From: Alkalihalobacterium sp048323755
GTDB lineage: Bacteria > Bacillota > Bacilli > Bacillales > Bacillaceae_F
NCBI RefSeq assembly: GCF_048323755.1
Contig: NZ_JBLWFS010000007.1
Coordinates: 62,001 to 126,000, forward strand
Reading direction: 5' to 3'
Length of the DNA stretch: 64,000 nt
Both the position numbers and the translations under genes were made by a program. Of the stretch, positions 24,558 to 33,521 are shown piece by piece. The stretch's first letter is position 1, and every line of letters begins with the position of its first letter. Below the pieces are notes generated by a model. That model was not told where the DNA came from, searched no databases, and was given only the letters and a program-made list of their open reading frames with translations.

Positions 24558-25796
24558 ATGAAAAGAAAAGTGATATTTCATATCGATATGAACTCGTTTT
24601 ATGCTTCAGTGGAATCTGCTAATGACCCGAGTTTACGAGGTAAGCCTTTAGCAGTTGCAGGAAATGAAGAGGAACGTCGGGGAATTGTGGTCACTTGCAG
24701 TTATGAAGCAAGAGCAAGGGGTGTAAAAGCAACGATGCCTGTTTGGCAAGCAAAGCGCTTATGCCCGAACTTAATCATTAGACAGCCTGACTTCACAAAA
24801 TACCGCTCTGCCTCTTTGCGAATGTTCGATGTACTACGGGAATACACGCCTTTAGTTGAACCGGTTTCCATTGATGAAGGCTTTATGGATATGTCTCATT
24901 ATGAAGGTGATGAACCACTTCGGAAAGCGACTGAAATTCAAACGTATCTTTTAGAGCACTTATCTTTACCTTGCAGCATTGGAATAGCGCCGAATAAGTT
25001 TCTTGCTAAAATGGCCAGTGATATGAAAAAGCCCTTAGGTATTACAGTCTTAAGAAGGCGAGATATTGCTACGAAGCTTTGGCCGCTCCCTTTAATAGAA
25101 ATGTATGGGATTGGTGAAAAGACAGCAAATAAATTAAATAAACTTGGACTACATACGATAGGTGATTTAGCCAACTTCGATCCAACTTTATTAAAAAAAC
25201 GGTTAGGAATTTACGGTGAGAAATTAATTGAACGAGCCAATGGCATCGATACACGTTCAGTTGATCCTGATTCGGTTTCAGAATTCAAAAGTGTTGGAAA
25301 TTCAGTCACATTACCTGCCGACACGAGAAATGTTAATAAAATTAAAACTGTGTTTACTAATCTAGCACATGAAGTAGGTCGCAGGTTAAGAACAAAAAAG
25401 GTGTGTTCAGAAAACATTCAAATTACAATACGCTATCATGATCGAAAAACAATTACTAGAAGTCGAAAGCTAACGAGTCCTATACAAACGAATGATGATA
25501 TTTTAGAAGCGGCTCTGTTTCTCTGGAATAAGTATTGGAGTGGTGAGCCAATACGGTTATTAGGCATTACAGCAATCGATTTAGTTGAACAGTCAGAAGC
25601 CTATAAACAATTAGACTTGTTTTCTTATAAAGAAGATGAGAAAAAGTGGAAGCTATCAAAAACAGTTGATGATATTCGTACGAAATATGGTCAACATTCA
25701 CTACTTAAGGGTGGGCAGTTAGGTGAACAGCGGAGTGAACAATTACGAGATCAAAAGACAAGAGGTACGAGTTTAGATAAAGATTTTTTAAACTGA
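24558..25796 (+). CDS. dinB: DNA polymerase IV (Y-family, PolY1/YqjH)
   Basis: 412 residues. Palm motifs are FHIDMNSFYASVE (Asp10) and SIDEGFMDM (Asp106, Glu107), the metal-binding catalytic acids. The steric and finger region YEARARGVKATMP, helix-hairpin-helix around YGIGEKTANKLNKLG and the little-finger domain (about 245-345) follow. QLDLF near 360 is a textbook beta-clamp binding motif. It performs error-prone translesion synthesis. ATG 24558 is preferred over GTG 24549 and ATG 24552 for spacing to AGGTG. No LexA box is visible upstream. Confidence 0.93.
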   Translation: MKRKVIFHIDMNSFYASVESANDPSLRGKPLAVAGNEEERRGIVVTCSYEARARGVKATMPVWQAKRLCPNLIIRQPDFTKYRSASLRMFDVLREYTPLVEPVSIDEGFMDMSHYEGDEPLRKATEIQTYLLEHLSLPCSIGIAPNKFLAKMASDMKKPLGITVLRRRDIATKLWPLPLIEMYGIGEKTANKLNKLGLHTIGDLANFDPTLLKKRLGIYGEKLIERANGIDTRSVDPDSVSEFKSVGNSVTLPADTRNVNKIKTVFTNLAHEVGRRLRTKKVCSENIQITIRYHDRKTITRSRKLTSPIQTNDDILEAALFLWNKYWSGEPIRLLGITAIDLVEQSEAYKQLDLFSYKEDEKKWKLSKTVDDIRTKYGQHSLLKGGQLGEQRSEQLRDQKTRGTSLDKDFLN

Positions 25797-25798
25797 GA

Positions 25799-25836
25799 AG
25801 GATCTAGCTTTTCTTATGAAAACTAGGTCTTTTTTG
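25799..25836 (+). terminator. Terminator of dinB
   Basis: GATCTAG/CTAGGTC outer and TTTTC/GAAAA inner stem, then six T, next to the dinB stop. Confidence 0.8.
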
Positions 25837-25878
25837 TATTCAGTTAAAAGGAAATGAAAACTCTCCAAAAATTGTTCA

Positions 25879-25906
25879 TAAACCTTTTTATAGGTTAGAC
25901 CGATAT
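25879..25906 (+). promoter_or_regulatory. Sigma-D (motility) promoter of the FliK-like gene
   Basis: TAAA (25879-25882), 16 bases, ACCGATAT (25899-25906). The known sigma-D consensus is TAAA-N14-16-GCCGATAT; seven of eight -10 bases match. It lies 35 bases before the ATG. Confidence 0.8.
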
Positions 25907-25940
25907 TAACGATAGAGATAATGTACGGGAGTGAAAAAGG

Positions 25941-28751
25941 ATGCAAATAACGAATCAACCGACAAATGCTACACAACAGACATCAGATCGTACGATAAAC
26001 TTGCGTGAAGGCGAAGTTTATCGAGCAACTGTTAAAGAACGATTACCAAACAATGAAGCTATTTTACAAATAAGAGGTCGTGAAGTTCATACAAGATTTG
26101 AAGGGGCTCAACCATCAACAGATCGAGTAACTATACAAGTAAATGAAAATCGCCAAGACATTCCGGTTGTTCGTTCGATAGGAGAAGAACGAAGCGGTTC
26201 AACGGTACAACAAGGCGATTCAAAAGATATTCAGCGTGTCCTACGCAATCTAGGGGGTTCTCAATCTCCTACACCTGAGTTGCGTCAAGCAGCGCAAACT
26301 TTACTAGATAAAGGTGTTCCGTTAACGCGAGAAGCGGTTCAAGAGTTGCAGCGATATTTTAACTCCAATCAAGGAACAGTAGAACAGCGACAACAAACGA
26401 TCCAAGCAATGGCAAATAAAAGATTAGAAGTGACGCCAGCACAAGTTCGTGCGGTTCATGAGGCATTACACGGTCGTCCTTTAAACCAAGTACTATCTAA
26501 TATTGGTCAAGAAATCAATTCCGGGACAAGAGGAAATACGGAAAACGAGCAATCAAGACAAAACATAGAACGTCAAGTAAGTGAAGCTGTGCGTCGATTT
26601 GAACAACAACAGCGGACTGAAGCAAGTACAAGAGCGACTGTAGAAAATAATCGAGTAGAAGGAAATTCTAGCCGTCAGCCAGTTGCTGAAAATGCTAGGA
26701 GCGTCGAGCAACGTCCGCAACAAGACCAACGAGCAAGTGAGCAGCTCCGTCAAGTACGAGAACAGTTCCAACGCGAGCCGAATGTGCAACGGGCGATCGA
26801 GCACGTGCGTCAGCAAGTGGTGAATAATCATGGACTGAATAGAGAAGTAGTGCAAGGTGTTGAAAGAGCTAGTCGAGAAGCCAGACAACTTGTACAAGTA
26901 AGTCAAGACCGGATGGTTCAATCGTTACAAGCGATTGAAAAGCAATTAAGTAACCAACCGAAATCTGAAGAAAACTCCCGTGCACGCGATGCAATCCGTG
27001 AAGTCAGGGATCAACTTAGCCGTGATCAAAATGTTCACAGAAGTGTAGACCAACTTCGAAATCACCTTTATAATCAGACATTTGATCGAAATACTCAGCA
27101 GCAGGTTGAAAGAGCAATTACTCAGTCACAACAAATCGAGAATGTTTCAAAAGAACGGTTGTCACAAGCTTTAGTTACTGCGGAAAAAGCAACAGTACGA
27201 ACGGAAACAGCAGGAACCAATCAACCAAGTCAAACGGCTAATATAAACATCCAAGGGCAATCAAATGAGCAACGTTTAAGCGAGGCGTTACGTCAAATGC
27301 AACAGCTTCTGCAAAAAGAAGCCAATTTTGATCGGGCAGTTGAGCAAGTGAAGCTGCAAATCAATCAAAATTCAAACAGTGATGTGCAAATGATTGATAA
27401 GTTAACAAAAGCAACAGATGAAAGTAAACAGTTATCGAATCAAGGAAGAGAAATGGCTGCGAGACAGCAGTTGATGCAAGCCATAAATCAACTAGAGCAG
27501 CAAGCGATAACCAAAGAGCAAACTCAACTATCAGAAGCTAACAGGCAACCGGTTGAGTCGAATCAATATATAAATAATGAACAGTTCCAGACCAGTGTTC
27601 AATTAAATAGTAAGGATATAGCAGTAACTACAATTACTGAGAAGTTAGCACAAGCTGCAGCTGATTTTAAAAACCTTCAACGAGAGATTACGAGAAACCT
27701 AGATGTGGCTAATCGATTAATGGATCAATTTAAAAATCAAGCACAACACCAAGTAAAACCACTGCTTGAAACAACGATTAAAAAATTGGATAATGCCATC
27801 TTAAAAAGTGAAATGATGTTATTAACAGATATGAAGACGGAAAAAAGGCTCATGCAGGCGAGCAGTCAATTAGCCGAAGCGAAAAAACTTCTATCAAAAG
27901 GGCAATACCAAGAAGCTAATCGTATTGTTCAAGAAGTAAAAGGTGTTGTTGAGCGTCTTCAGTTTAAGCCTTCTGAAACAAAAGTGATGCATTACATTAG
28001 TAATGAAAGACAGGTACTAGAGTCTAGAACACCAACCCAGCACGTTATGAGTCAAATGAATGAAGGGATAAAGCCAAACTATGGGCAAGAGGCTTCGGCT
28101 CGTCAAGCGTTTGAAATGGTTCGCGGATTAGGATTAAATCGCGATAGTGAATTAGGGATGATGTTAGCTAATTCTAGGGAACAATCACAACAAGAGGCTA
28201 ATCAAAGAAACTTAAAAGCAGCATTAATGACGTTAATGCGAGGAGAAGAAGAAAACAGTCGCCTTGGACAACAAGCGAATCAAGCAGTGAATAACATAAC
28301 AGGTCAACAGCTGCTTAGTAAATCGGACCAAGGAAACCTTCAAAGTATGTTTTTTAACTTGCCGTTTTTACTAGAAGAACAAGTTGAAAATCTACAAGTC
28401 TTTGTGAATTCAAGAAATGAAGGGCAACAAGTAGACTGGGAAAATTGTAATTTATACTTCTTAATCGATACGCCGAAATTAGGTGAAGTAGGGATTATGG
28501 TTTCAGTTGTCGATCGAAACTTATCTGTAACACTTAAAAATAATCAACCGATGTTCGAAACGAAAATGGAACCACTTGTTGACCAATGCGTTGATAATAT
28601 AAAAGAGATTGGTTATTACGTTAATGGAATAAAGTATACAAAACTAGCTACTAACACTGAAAAAGAAAACTCAACAATAGAGGAAACTGAGGTTCAAAAC
28701 AAATCTCAACAACCGATTTTTACAGAGAAAGGCTTTGATTATAAGATATGA
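25941..28751 (+). CDS. Giant Gln-rich FliK-like protein (possible hook-length/export control factor)
   Basis: 936 residues. An N-terminal beta-rich domain (about 18-75, LREGEVYRATVKERLPNNEA, VTIQVNE) resembles that of YlqG-like proteins. A very long Gln/Arg/Glu-rich helical region (about 85-740) contains three degenerate repeats. The C-terminal domain (about 805-910) has LPFLLEEQVENLQVFV and NLYFLIDTPKLGEVGIMVSV, comparable to the FliK C-terminal hook domain where LxPxxLGxVEV is typical. There is no signal peptide. GGGAGTG precedes the ATG, and a sigma-D promoter lies upstream. The FlhB-like gene overlaps its stop by 4 bases. A FliK-type ruler is the best reading, unproven. Confidence 0.72.
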   Translation: MQITNQPTNATQQTSDRTINLREGEVYRATVKERLPNNEAILQIRGREVHTRFEGAQPSTDRVTIQVNENRQDIPVVRSIGEERSGSTVQQGDSKDIQRVLRNLGGSQSPTPELRQAAQTLLDKGVPLTREAVQELQRYFNSNQGTVEQRQQTIQAMANKRLEVTPAQVRAVHEALHGRPLNQVLSNIGQEINSGTRGNTENEQSRQNIERQVSEAVRRFEQQQRTEASTRATVENNRVEGNSSRQPVAENARSVEQRPQQDQRASEQLRQVREQFQREPNVQRAIEHVRQQVVNNHGLNREVVQGVERASREARQLVQVSQDRMVQSLQAIEKQLSNQPKSEENSRARDAIREVRDQLSRDQNVHRSVDQLRNHLYNQTFDRNTQQQVERAITQSQQIENVSKERLSQALVTAEKATVRTETAGTNQPSQTANINIQGQSNEQRLSEALRQMQQLLQKEANFDRAVEQVKLQINQNSNSDVQMIDKLTKATDESKQLSNQGREMAARQQLMQAINQLEQQAITKEQTQLSEANRQPVESNQYINNEQFQTSVQLNSKDIAVTTITEKLAQAAADFKNLQREITRNLDVANRLMDQFKNQAQHQVKPLLETTIKKLDNAILKSEMMLLTDMKTEKRLMQASSQLAEAKKLLSKGQYQEANRIVQEVKGVVERLQFKPSETKVMHYISNERQVLESRTPTQHVMSQMNEGIKPNYGQEASARQAFEMVRGLGLNRDSELGMMLANSREQSQQEANQRNLKAALMTLMRGEEENSRLGQQANQAVNNITGQQLLSKSDQGNLQSMFFNLPFLLEEQVENLQVFVNSRNEGQQVDWENCNLYFLIDTPKLGEVGIMVSVVDRNLSVTLKNNQPMFETKMEPLVDQCVDNIKEIGYYVNGIKYTKLATNTEKENSTIEETEVQNKSQQPIFTEKGFDYKI
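26739..27530 (+). repeat. Three degenerate 83-93 residue repeats within the FliK-like protein
   Basis: Repeats begin near codons 267 (EQLRQVREQFQREPNVQRAI), 350 (DAIREVRDQLSRDQNVHRSV) and 443 (EQRLSEALRQMQQLLQKEAN). Each has a helix with RE/RD-Q-L/F, then an asparagine-rich turn, a V-x-x-AxxxS/T-x-Q helix and a run of xxQALxxxEKQ. Identity is moderate, so the duplications are old. Confidence 0.75.
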
Positions 28752-29047
28752 TGATTTCTAAACACTTTAATCATAAACAGCGTCGTGTAACAAACGGTCC
28801 AACAGCTGCGGTCATTCAATATGATAAGGAAGACGGCGGGGGACCTAAAGTGGTAGCGCAAGGAAAAGGTGATGTCGCCAATCAAATTATTAGTCTAGCA
28901 AAAAAAAATAATATTCATATGCAAGAAGATCCTCTGCTTGTGGAAAATCTATTAGATATGGATTTAGGTGAGAACATTCCACCGCAACTGTATTCGGTTA
29001 TGGCAGAAATTTTGCTTTTAATAGAACAAATGGAGAAAAAGTATTAA
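28748..29047 (+). CDS. FlhB C-terminal-domain-like export protein (FhlB/YlqH type)
   Basis: 99 residues matching the cytosolic autocleavage domain of FlhB without the membrane part: AAVIQYDKEDGGGPKVVAQGKG, VANQIISLAKKNNIHMQEDPLL, ENLLDMDLGENIPPQLYSVMAEILLLIEQ. The FlhB NPTH cleavage site is altered to NGPT, so self-cleavage is doubtful. In B. subtilis ylqH follows ylqG just as this gene follows the FliK-like one (ATGA overlap). In flagellar export the FlhB domain is contacted by FliK to switch substrate class, so the pair may act together. Confidence 0.85.
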   Translation: MMISKHFNHKQRRVTNGPTAAVIQYDKEDGGGPKVVAQGKGDVANQIISLAKKNNIHMQEDPLLVENLLDMDLGENIPPQLYSVMAEILLLIEQMEKKY

Positions 29048-29071
29048 ACAATCAAATGATTTTGTCGATAA
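29045..29071 (+). promoter_or_regulatory. Sigma-D promoter of fliS-hag
   Basis: TAAA (29045-29048, overlapping the FlhB-like stop codon), 15 bases, GTCGATAA (29064-29071); six of eight -10 bases match the sigma-D consensus. It lies 33 bases before the fliS start. Confidence 0.72.
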
Positions 29072-29103
29072 AAAAAGTAGAAATATAGGAGTGGGGTGTA
29101 ACC

Positions 29104-29526
29104 TTGACGCAAATTTTGACGAACGAAGCACTTCATAAAAAATCTCCACAAGAAATTACAGCTTTACTTTATGAAGCATGCTATAACAATTTAGAGCTAG
29201 CCATTGAAGAAATAGACAATAAAGAGTTCACTAATGCTAATGAACATTTACAAAAAGCCAGTGATATCATTCACCGCCTTGGCGCTGGAATTAATTACGA
29301 AGCCGGAATTGTAGCTGATCAACTAGAAAGTATTTATAGCTATATGGCGGATCTATTAGTTCAAGCTAACTATACAAAAAATGTAGAGTTAGTAAAAGAG
29401 GTTCTAAATCTTTTAAGTGAGATTATGACTGCTTGGAATCAAGCGATGAAGAAAAATACAGATATACAGCCGAAAGTGATCAAACAAAAAGCGAATGCTT
29501 ATGAGCAAACATCAATCTACGAATAA
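29104..29526 (+). CDS. fliS: Flagellin export chaperone FliS
   Basis: 140 residues, helical, with the FliS landmarks SPQEITALLYEACYNNLELA at the N-terminus and NEHLQKASDIIHRLGAGINYEAG in the middle. FliS caps the C-terminus of flagellin in the cytosol until export. The start is TTG 29104, with GGAGTGGGGTG upstream; no ATG or GTG in frame is available. The flagellin gene follows after 21 bases with its own SD. The usual partner fliD is not next to it, which is uncommon in Bacillus. Confidence 0.92.
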   Translation: MTQILTNEALHKKSPQEITALLYEACYNNLELAIEEIDNKEFTNANEHLQKASDIIHRLGAGINYEAGIVADQLESIYSYMADLLVQANYTKNVELVKEVLNLLSEIMTAWNQAMKKNTDIQPKVIKQKANAYEQTSIYE

Positions 29527-29547
29527 TAAAAGAGGAGTCCAACCTAC

Positions 29548-30963
29548 ATGAAAATTAATAATAATATTCAAGCTCTAAATGCTTACCGTAACCTGTACCA
29601 AAATCAATTTAATACATCAAAAAACTTGGAAAAGCTTTCTTCAGGTCTTCGCATTAATCGAGCAGCTGACGATGCTGCGGGGTTAGCGATTTCTGAAAAA
29701 ATGCGCTCTCAGATCCGTGGTCTTAAACAAGCTGAGCGTAACGCATTAGACGGTATCTCTTTAATGCAGACTTCTGAAGGAGCAATGCAAGAAGTACACA
29801 CAATGCTACAACGTATGCGCGAATTAGCGGTACAAGCGGCAAATGATACGAACACAGAGTATGATCGTGAGCAAATCCAAAAAGAGATCGATCAGTTGAA
29901 ATTAGAGATTGATAGTATATCTGATAAGACAGAGTTCAATACTCGTAAACTATTAGATGGCTCGAGTGCGGTGTTAACATCAATTAATACAACTGATGAT
30001 AACGGTGCAAATTTAGCTCAGATACCTAAAGTATTAGATGCTCGGCTAGAATCTGGTACTTATCATGTTGAAGTTTCTGATCCAATACCAGTATTAACTG
30101 TAAAACAAGAGAACGCAGGAATTACAAATTTAAATGTTAACACTGTTGGTAGTGAGTCAGTTAAATTAGATGACGATACTAGTAGTTTTTATCCACAGCC
30201 ATTCGGTGAGTATACGATAAACATTCGTAATTTTAACTCTACTGATCAAAATGCTCAAATTCAAGTGATTGGTCCTGATGGCTTACCATTAGAAACTCTT
30301 TCTGTCGATGTCGGTGATAGTGGAGGAGAAGTTAAAATTGGTGGAATAATCATTGATACCCAAAATATCATTGGTGCAGGTACAGTTAAAATCTCAATTG
30401 AGCAACGAGCTCAATTAACTATTCATACAGGGGAGACGGTTGAGACTGGCAAAGTATTAACCGCAGCACAAACATATACGAGTGTTAATGGTGTAATGAG
30501 ACATGGTGGTATAGAATTTAACATAAATAACGAAATTGCTGAGGGTACTACCAAATTTTCCATCACTAACAATTCCCTAGCATTTCAAATCGGGCCAAAC
30601 ACAAATCAGCAAGTAATGATTGATATTCCGCGTATGGATGTAGTTACTCTAGGTATTGAGACGATTGACGTTTCTACACATAAAGGAGCAAGTAGTGCAA
30701 TCCACGCTTTAGACCAAGCAATTAACAAGATTTCCGAAGCTCGTGCTAAACTTGGTGCTACGCAAAACCGCATGGAGCACACGATAAACAACTTACAAGT
30801 CACGCATGAAAACTTAACAGCTGCGGAATCGCGTATCCGTGATGCTGATATGGCACTTGAAATGACTGAATTCACGAAGAACAATATTCTGAATCAATCG
30901 GCAACTGCGATGCTTGCGCAAGCGAACCAGTTACCTCAAGGTGTTCTTCAATTACTTCAATAA
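29548..30963 (+). CDS. hag: Flagellin
   Basis: 471 residues. The conserved N-terminal D0/D1 (about 1-140) has KLSSGLRINRAADDAAGLAI and RMRELAVQAANDTNT; the C-terminal D1/D0 (about 375-471) has SEARAKLGATQNRMEHTINNL and ANQLPQGVLQLLQ. Between them about 230 residues form a variable surface domain (D2/D3), making this far longer than the B. subtilis Hag of about 304 residues. It is exported without a cleaved signal and polymerizes into the filament. GAGGAGTCC precedes the ATG. It is probably transcribed with fliS from the sigma-D promoter. Confidence 0.95.
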   Translation: MKINNNIQALNAYRNLYQNQFNTSKNLEKLSSGLRINRAADDAAGLAISEKMRSQIRGLKQAERNALDGISLMQTSEGAMQEVHTMLQRMRELAVQAANDTNTEYDREQIQKEIDQLKLEIDSISDKTEFNTRKLLDGSSAVLTSINTTDDNGANLAQIPKVLDARLESGTYHVEVSDPIPVLTVKQENAGITNLNVNTVGSESVKLDDDTSSFYPQPFGEYTINIRNFNSTDQNAQIQVIGPDGLPLETLSVDVGDSGGEVKIGGIIIDTQNIIGAGTVKISIEQRAQLTIHTGETVETGKVLTAAQTYTSVNGVMRHGGIEFNINNEIAEGTTKFSITNNSLAFQIGPNTNQQVMIDIPRMDVVTLGIETIDVSTHKGASSAIHALDQAINKISEARAKLGATQNRMEHTINNLQVTHENLTAAESRIRDADMALEMTEFTKNNILNQSATAMLAQANQLPQGVLQLLQ

Positions 30964-30977
30964 TGGTTACTTCTGGA

Positions 30978-31001
30978 GACTTGGCCAAATTTGGTCAAGT
31001 C
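30978..31001 (+). terminator. Hairpin after hag
   Basis: GACTTGGCCAAA / TTTGGTCAAGTC near-perfect stem 14 bases after the stop. The T-tract after it is weak, so it may act as an mRNA 3' stabilizer as well as a terminator. Confidence 0.65.
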
Positions 31002-31079
31002 TTCATTTAACTTGGTCTTATACCTATTTCAACAGTGTGATAAAATGAGAGAAGAATTTTAAGTAGAGGCGGTTAAAGT

Positions 31080-31517
31080 ATGGATGTTCAACGTATTGGC
31101 AGAGCGAATTTAAATCGAGTCGAGCAAAAAGCACAAGGACCGACGGCTTCGGTTTCATTTGCAGAAGTGATGGGGAAGCAGCGGGATGAACAAGCGTATG
31201 AACGAATCAATCAATTGATGCAAAAAATTGATGACCAAGGAAAAGTATTAGCCGAAACCCGAACGGTTGATGAACTACGAAAATATAAAGCACTTATTAA
31301 AGAGTTTATGGAAGATGCCGTTTCGCTAGGGCTTCGTCTCGAAGAAAAGCGTGGTTTTAACCGCCGCGGCCGTACAAAAGTCTATAAGATTGTCCAAGAG
31401 GTCGATCGCAAGTTATTAGACTTAACGAATGCGGTGTTAGATAAACAAAAAAGAGGTCTTGATATTCTCGATATGGTCGGTGAAATTAAAGGTTTAATTG
31501 TTAATATTTATGCCTAA
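31080..31517 (+). CDS. yaaR: YaaR family (DUF327) protein
   Basis: 145 residues, helical. SFAEVMGKQRDEQAYERINQ, LAETRTVDELRKYKALIKEF and the basic GFNRRGRTKVYKIVQEVDRKL are the family signature. In B. subtilis yaaR belongs to the tmk-yaaQ-yaaR-holB cluster; here it stands behind flagellin with its own SD (GAGGCGG) and terminator. The function is not established. The location raises a possible motility link, which is inference. Confidence 0.88.
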   Translation: MDVQRIGRANLNRVEQKAQGPTASVSFAEVMGKQRDEQAYERINQLMQKIDDQGKVLAETRTVDELRKYKALIKEFMEDAVSLGLRLEEKRGFNRRGRTKVYKIVQEVDRKLLDLTNAVLDKQKRGLDILDMVGEIKGLIVNIYA

Positions 31518-31543
31518 GAGTGATAAACGGTCTTACTTATAGC

Positions 31544-31581
31544 AACATCCCAAGCTTGAAAGAAGCATGGGATGTTTTTTT
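31544..31581 (+). terminator. Terminator of yaaR
   Basis: ACATCCCA/TGGGATGT outer and GCTT/AAGC inner stem with a seven-T run. Its end meets the stop of the convergent minus-strand gene. Confidence 0.88.
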
Positions 31582-32188
31582 ACAACAGTGGAAAAAGCAC
31601 TAATAATAATAAGTTAAATATAGTATGAGATAAAATCGGGATGGTAATGTTTTTCGTTCGGTAGTAAAGATACGCCCAAACAGGTCCTGCGACTAGTGCC
31701 GCTAACAATAATAGAAGGGTTCCGGCGTAAATATGTGCAGCACCGTATAAAACCGTTGAGATGAAGATAGCAGGGACAGGTTTTATCCAAAAACGTAACT
31801 TTTGAAAAACAAAGCCGCGCCAGAACAGTTCTTCACCAGGAATGACGATTACAAACAGCATAAGAAAGTGCCACCATTCGATCGGTTGTACCAGTGAATA
31901 GAGTGCATTCAGTTGTTTCAGAAGCGGTAAATTGAGCCATTCAATTAGGAACTTACCAAAGGCAAATAAAGCATAGAGTCCAACTCCACTTCCTATTGCT
32001 AACAAAAGTTGTCCAAAAATAATCTTACGACTGTTTATAGATCCAAAGCCGATTGAAAAACCAATTAAAATAAATAAAGCAAACGAGAAAATGATCCAAA
32101 ATGAAACAGGTTGCCAATAGAAACTTGCCCATAAGAGCAGGTGGGCAAGTAGGAGCCCGGCTGTTAATTGTGTAAGATGATTATTCAT
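31580..32188 (-). CDS. CPBP (CAAX-type) intramembrane metalloprotease
   Basis: 202 residues with six or so membrane helices. The signature motifs are PGEELFWRGFVFQKL (EExxxR), a second His in GAAHIYAGT and LSHTIFN near the C-terminus. These glutamic intramembrane proteases act in bacteriocin self-immunity, protein processing or unknown roles. It starts 5 bases after the stop of the DUF4236 gene, so both are probably one transcript. Substrate unknown. Confidence 0.88.
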   Translation of the reverse strand: MNNHLTQLTAGLLLAHLLLWASFYWQPVSFWIIFSFALFILIGFSIGFGSINSRKIIFGQLLLAIGSGVGLYALFAFGKFLIEWLNLPLLKQLNALYSLVQPIEWWHFLMLFVIVIPGEELFWRGFVFQKLRFWIKPVPAIFISTVLYGAAHIYAGTLLLLLAALVAGPVWAYLYYRTKNITIPILSHTIFNLLLLVLFPLL

Positions 32189-32193
32189 AGCGA

Positions 32194-33438
32194 TTACTCT
32201 ATAAACTCTTCTGGAGTGAATGGATTGATTTCTTTAAAAATAAACGTCTTCGTTGCATTTAACCGATGCTCAAAGTTTTCAAAGGCTGACATAGGGTGGA
32301 GGCCAGCCATGTTTAATGAATAAAAGCGATCTCGCTCCACTACTAAACTGTATATGTAAGTATCGTCTTTATGTCCTGTTGCTTCATTTAACCGTTGTGT
32401 ATATCCAGAGATAACGACTCTTTCACATGTGGGCACAAAGGCAAAGGCGAATGAACATAAATAAAGGGCTGTGCCACCAACCATCACTGCATAATGTTCT
32501 CGCGTCTCGCGCTGGGATTTTTCTTGAATCTTAAGCCTACCAGACTTCATAATTGTCGCTTTCTCCAAAGGCACTTCTTCAAGTTCTGGTAGGTCGACAT
32601 CGAAATAGATCGTGCTTTCACTCAGCATTTTAAAATCGACATTTGTTTCTAATGGAAAGTCTAATTCTTCTAAGTGTAGAGCAAGCCAATCTTCTGTTGC
32701 TTGTACGTCTTGTTTTAAAACAGACGCAAGGAGGTTTTCCCGTTTCTGTTTTTCCTCGATTACTAACTGTTTTTGCTCGTTATATTCTTCTAACTGTTCT
32801 TGAAACATCTGGTCAGCTTTTTCTTGCATACGACTTTCAAATTCTCTTCTTTTAGAAGGGAAAAGAAGGACTAAGCGGTCAAGGAAGTTCAGCTGTTTTT
32901 TTCTTCCTTCCTTTAGTTGGTCAATTATTTCACTTTCATTGGGTTCCTTTTCTTCAAAAGAAAGATTTCGTTCCATAAGATTTTGCAATTCTTGAATGGA
33001 AAAAGCCTTAAAGACTTGATGATGTAGCTGTAAAAGTCTCTCGGTTTGAGCATTAATTTCTTGTTCTTTTTCCAGGTACATTTGTTCAATTTGTGTGGAA
33101 AATTCTTTCTTAAGCTTTCTTTCTGCTGTTACCGGTAATGGTTCTCCTTTGTCTGTTACAAATTGAACGGTATTGTCCTGTGTATTAAAGGATAATGGTA
33201 CGTTTTCATAGGTTCGATTTTTATCAGTAACATTAAATAAGCGCTGACCGCTGCGTCGATCAATACGTGTACGGTAGGAGAGGCCGCTTCCGGGTATTCC
33301 TACATTTCCGTATAGCCCGCGCTTGCCAACAGTAAGACTTGCCCCTCTTGGACCAATTGAGGAACTTATCCCTCGTTTGCTAATATTTAGTCGCACTCCT
33401 GGTGCAACTCGAACTCGTTTTTGAAAGCGAAAGCTCAT
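32194..33438 (-). CDS. DUF4236 domain protein with long coiled-coil middle
   Basis: 414 residues. The N-terminal DUF4236 motif is clear (about 1-57): FRFQKRVRVAPGVRLNISKR, then GISSSIGPRGASLTVGKRG and GLYGNVGIPGSGLSYRTR. A charged helical and coiled-coil region (about 105-225) follows, rich in Glu/Gln/Lys, then a mixed domain (about 245-414) with TKTFIFKEINPFTPEEFIE at the end. No membrane segment is evident. DUF4236 has no settled function. GGAGG is 6 bases before the ATG. The gene pairs with the CPBP protease downstream. Confidence 0.82.
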   Translation of the reverse strand: MSFRFQKRVRVAPGVRLNISKRGISSSIGPRGASLTVGKRGLYGNVGIPGSGLSYRTRIDRRSGQRLFNVTDKNRTYENVPLSFNTQDNTVQFVTDKGEPLPVTAERKLKKEFSTQIEQMYLEKEQEINAQTERLLQLHHQVFKAFSIQELQNLMERNLSFEEKEPNESEIIDQLKEGRKKQLNFLDRLVLLFPSKRREFESRMQEKADQMFQEQLEEYNEQKQLVIEEKQKRENLLASVLKQDVQATEDWLALHLEELDFPLETNVDFKMLSESTIYFDVDLPELEEVPLEKATIMKSGRLKIQEKSQRETREHYAVMVGGTALYLCSFAFAFVPTCERVVISGYTQRLNEATGHKDDTYIYSLVVERDRFYSLNMAGLHPMSAFENFEHRLNATKTFIFKEINPFTPEEFIE

Positions 33439-33521
33439 TGTAATCCTCCAGTCGTAATGGTTTACATTAATTGTACTATAAATTTAAAATAAGGATAAAG
33501 TATCCAATGGGGGTGGTAGGT

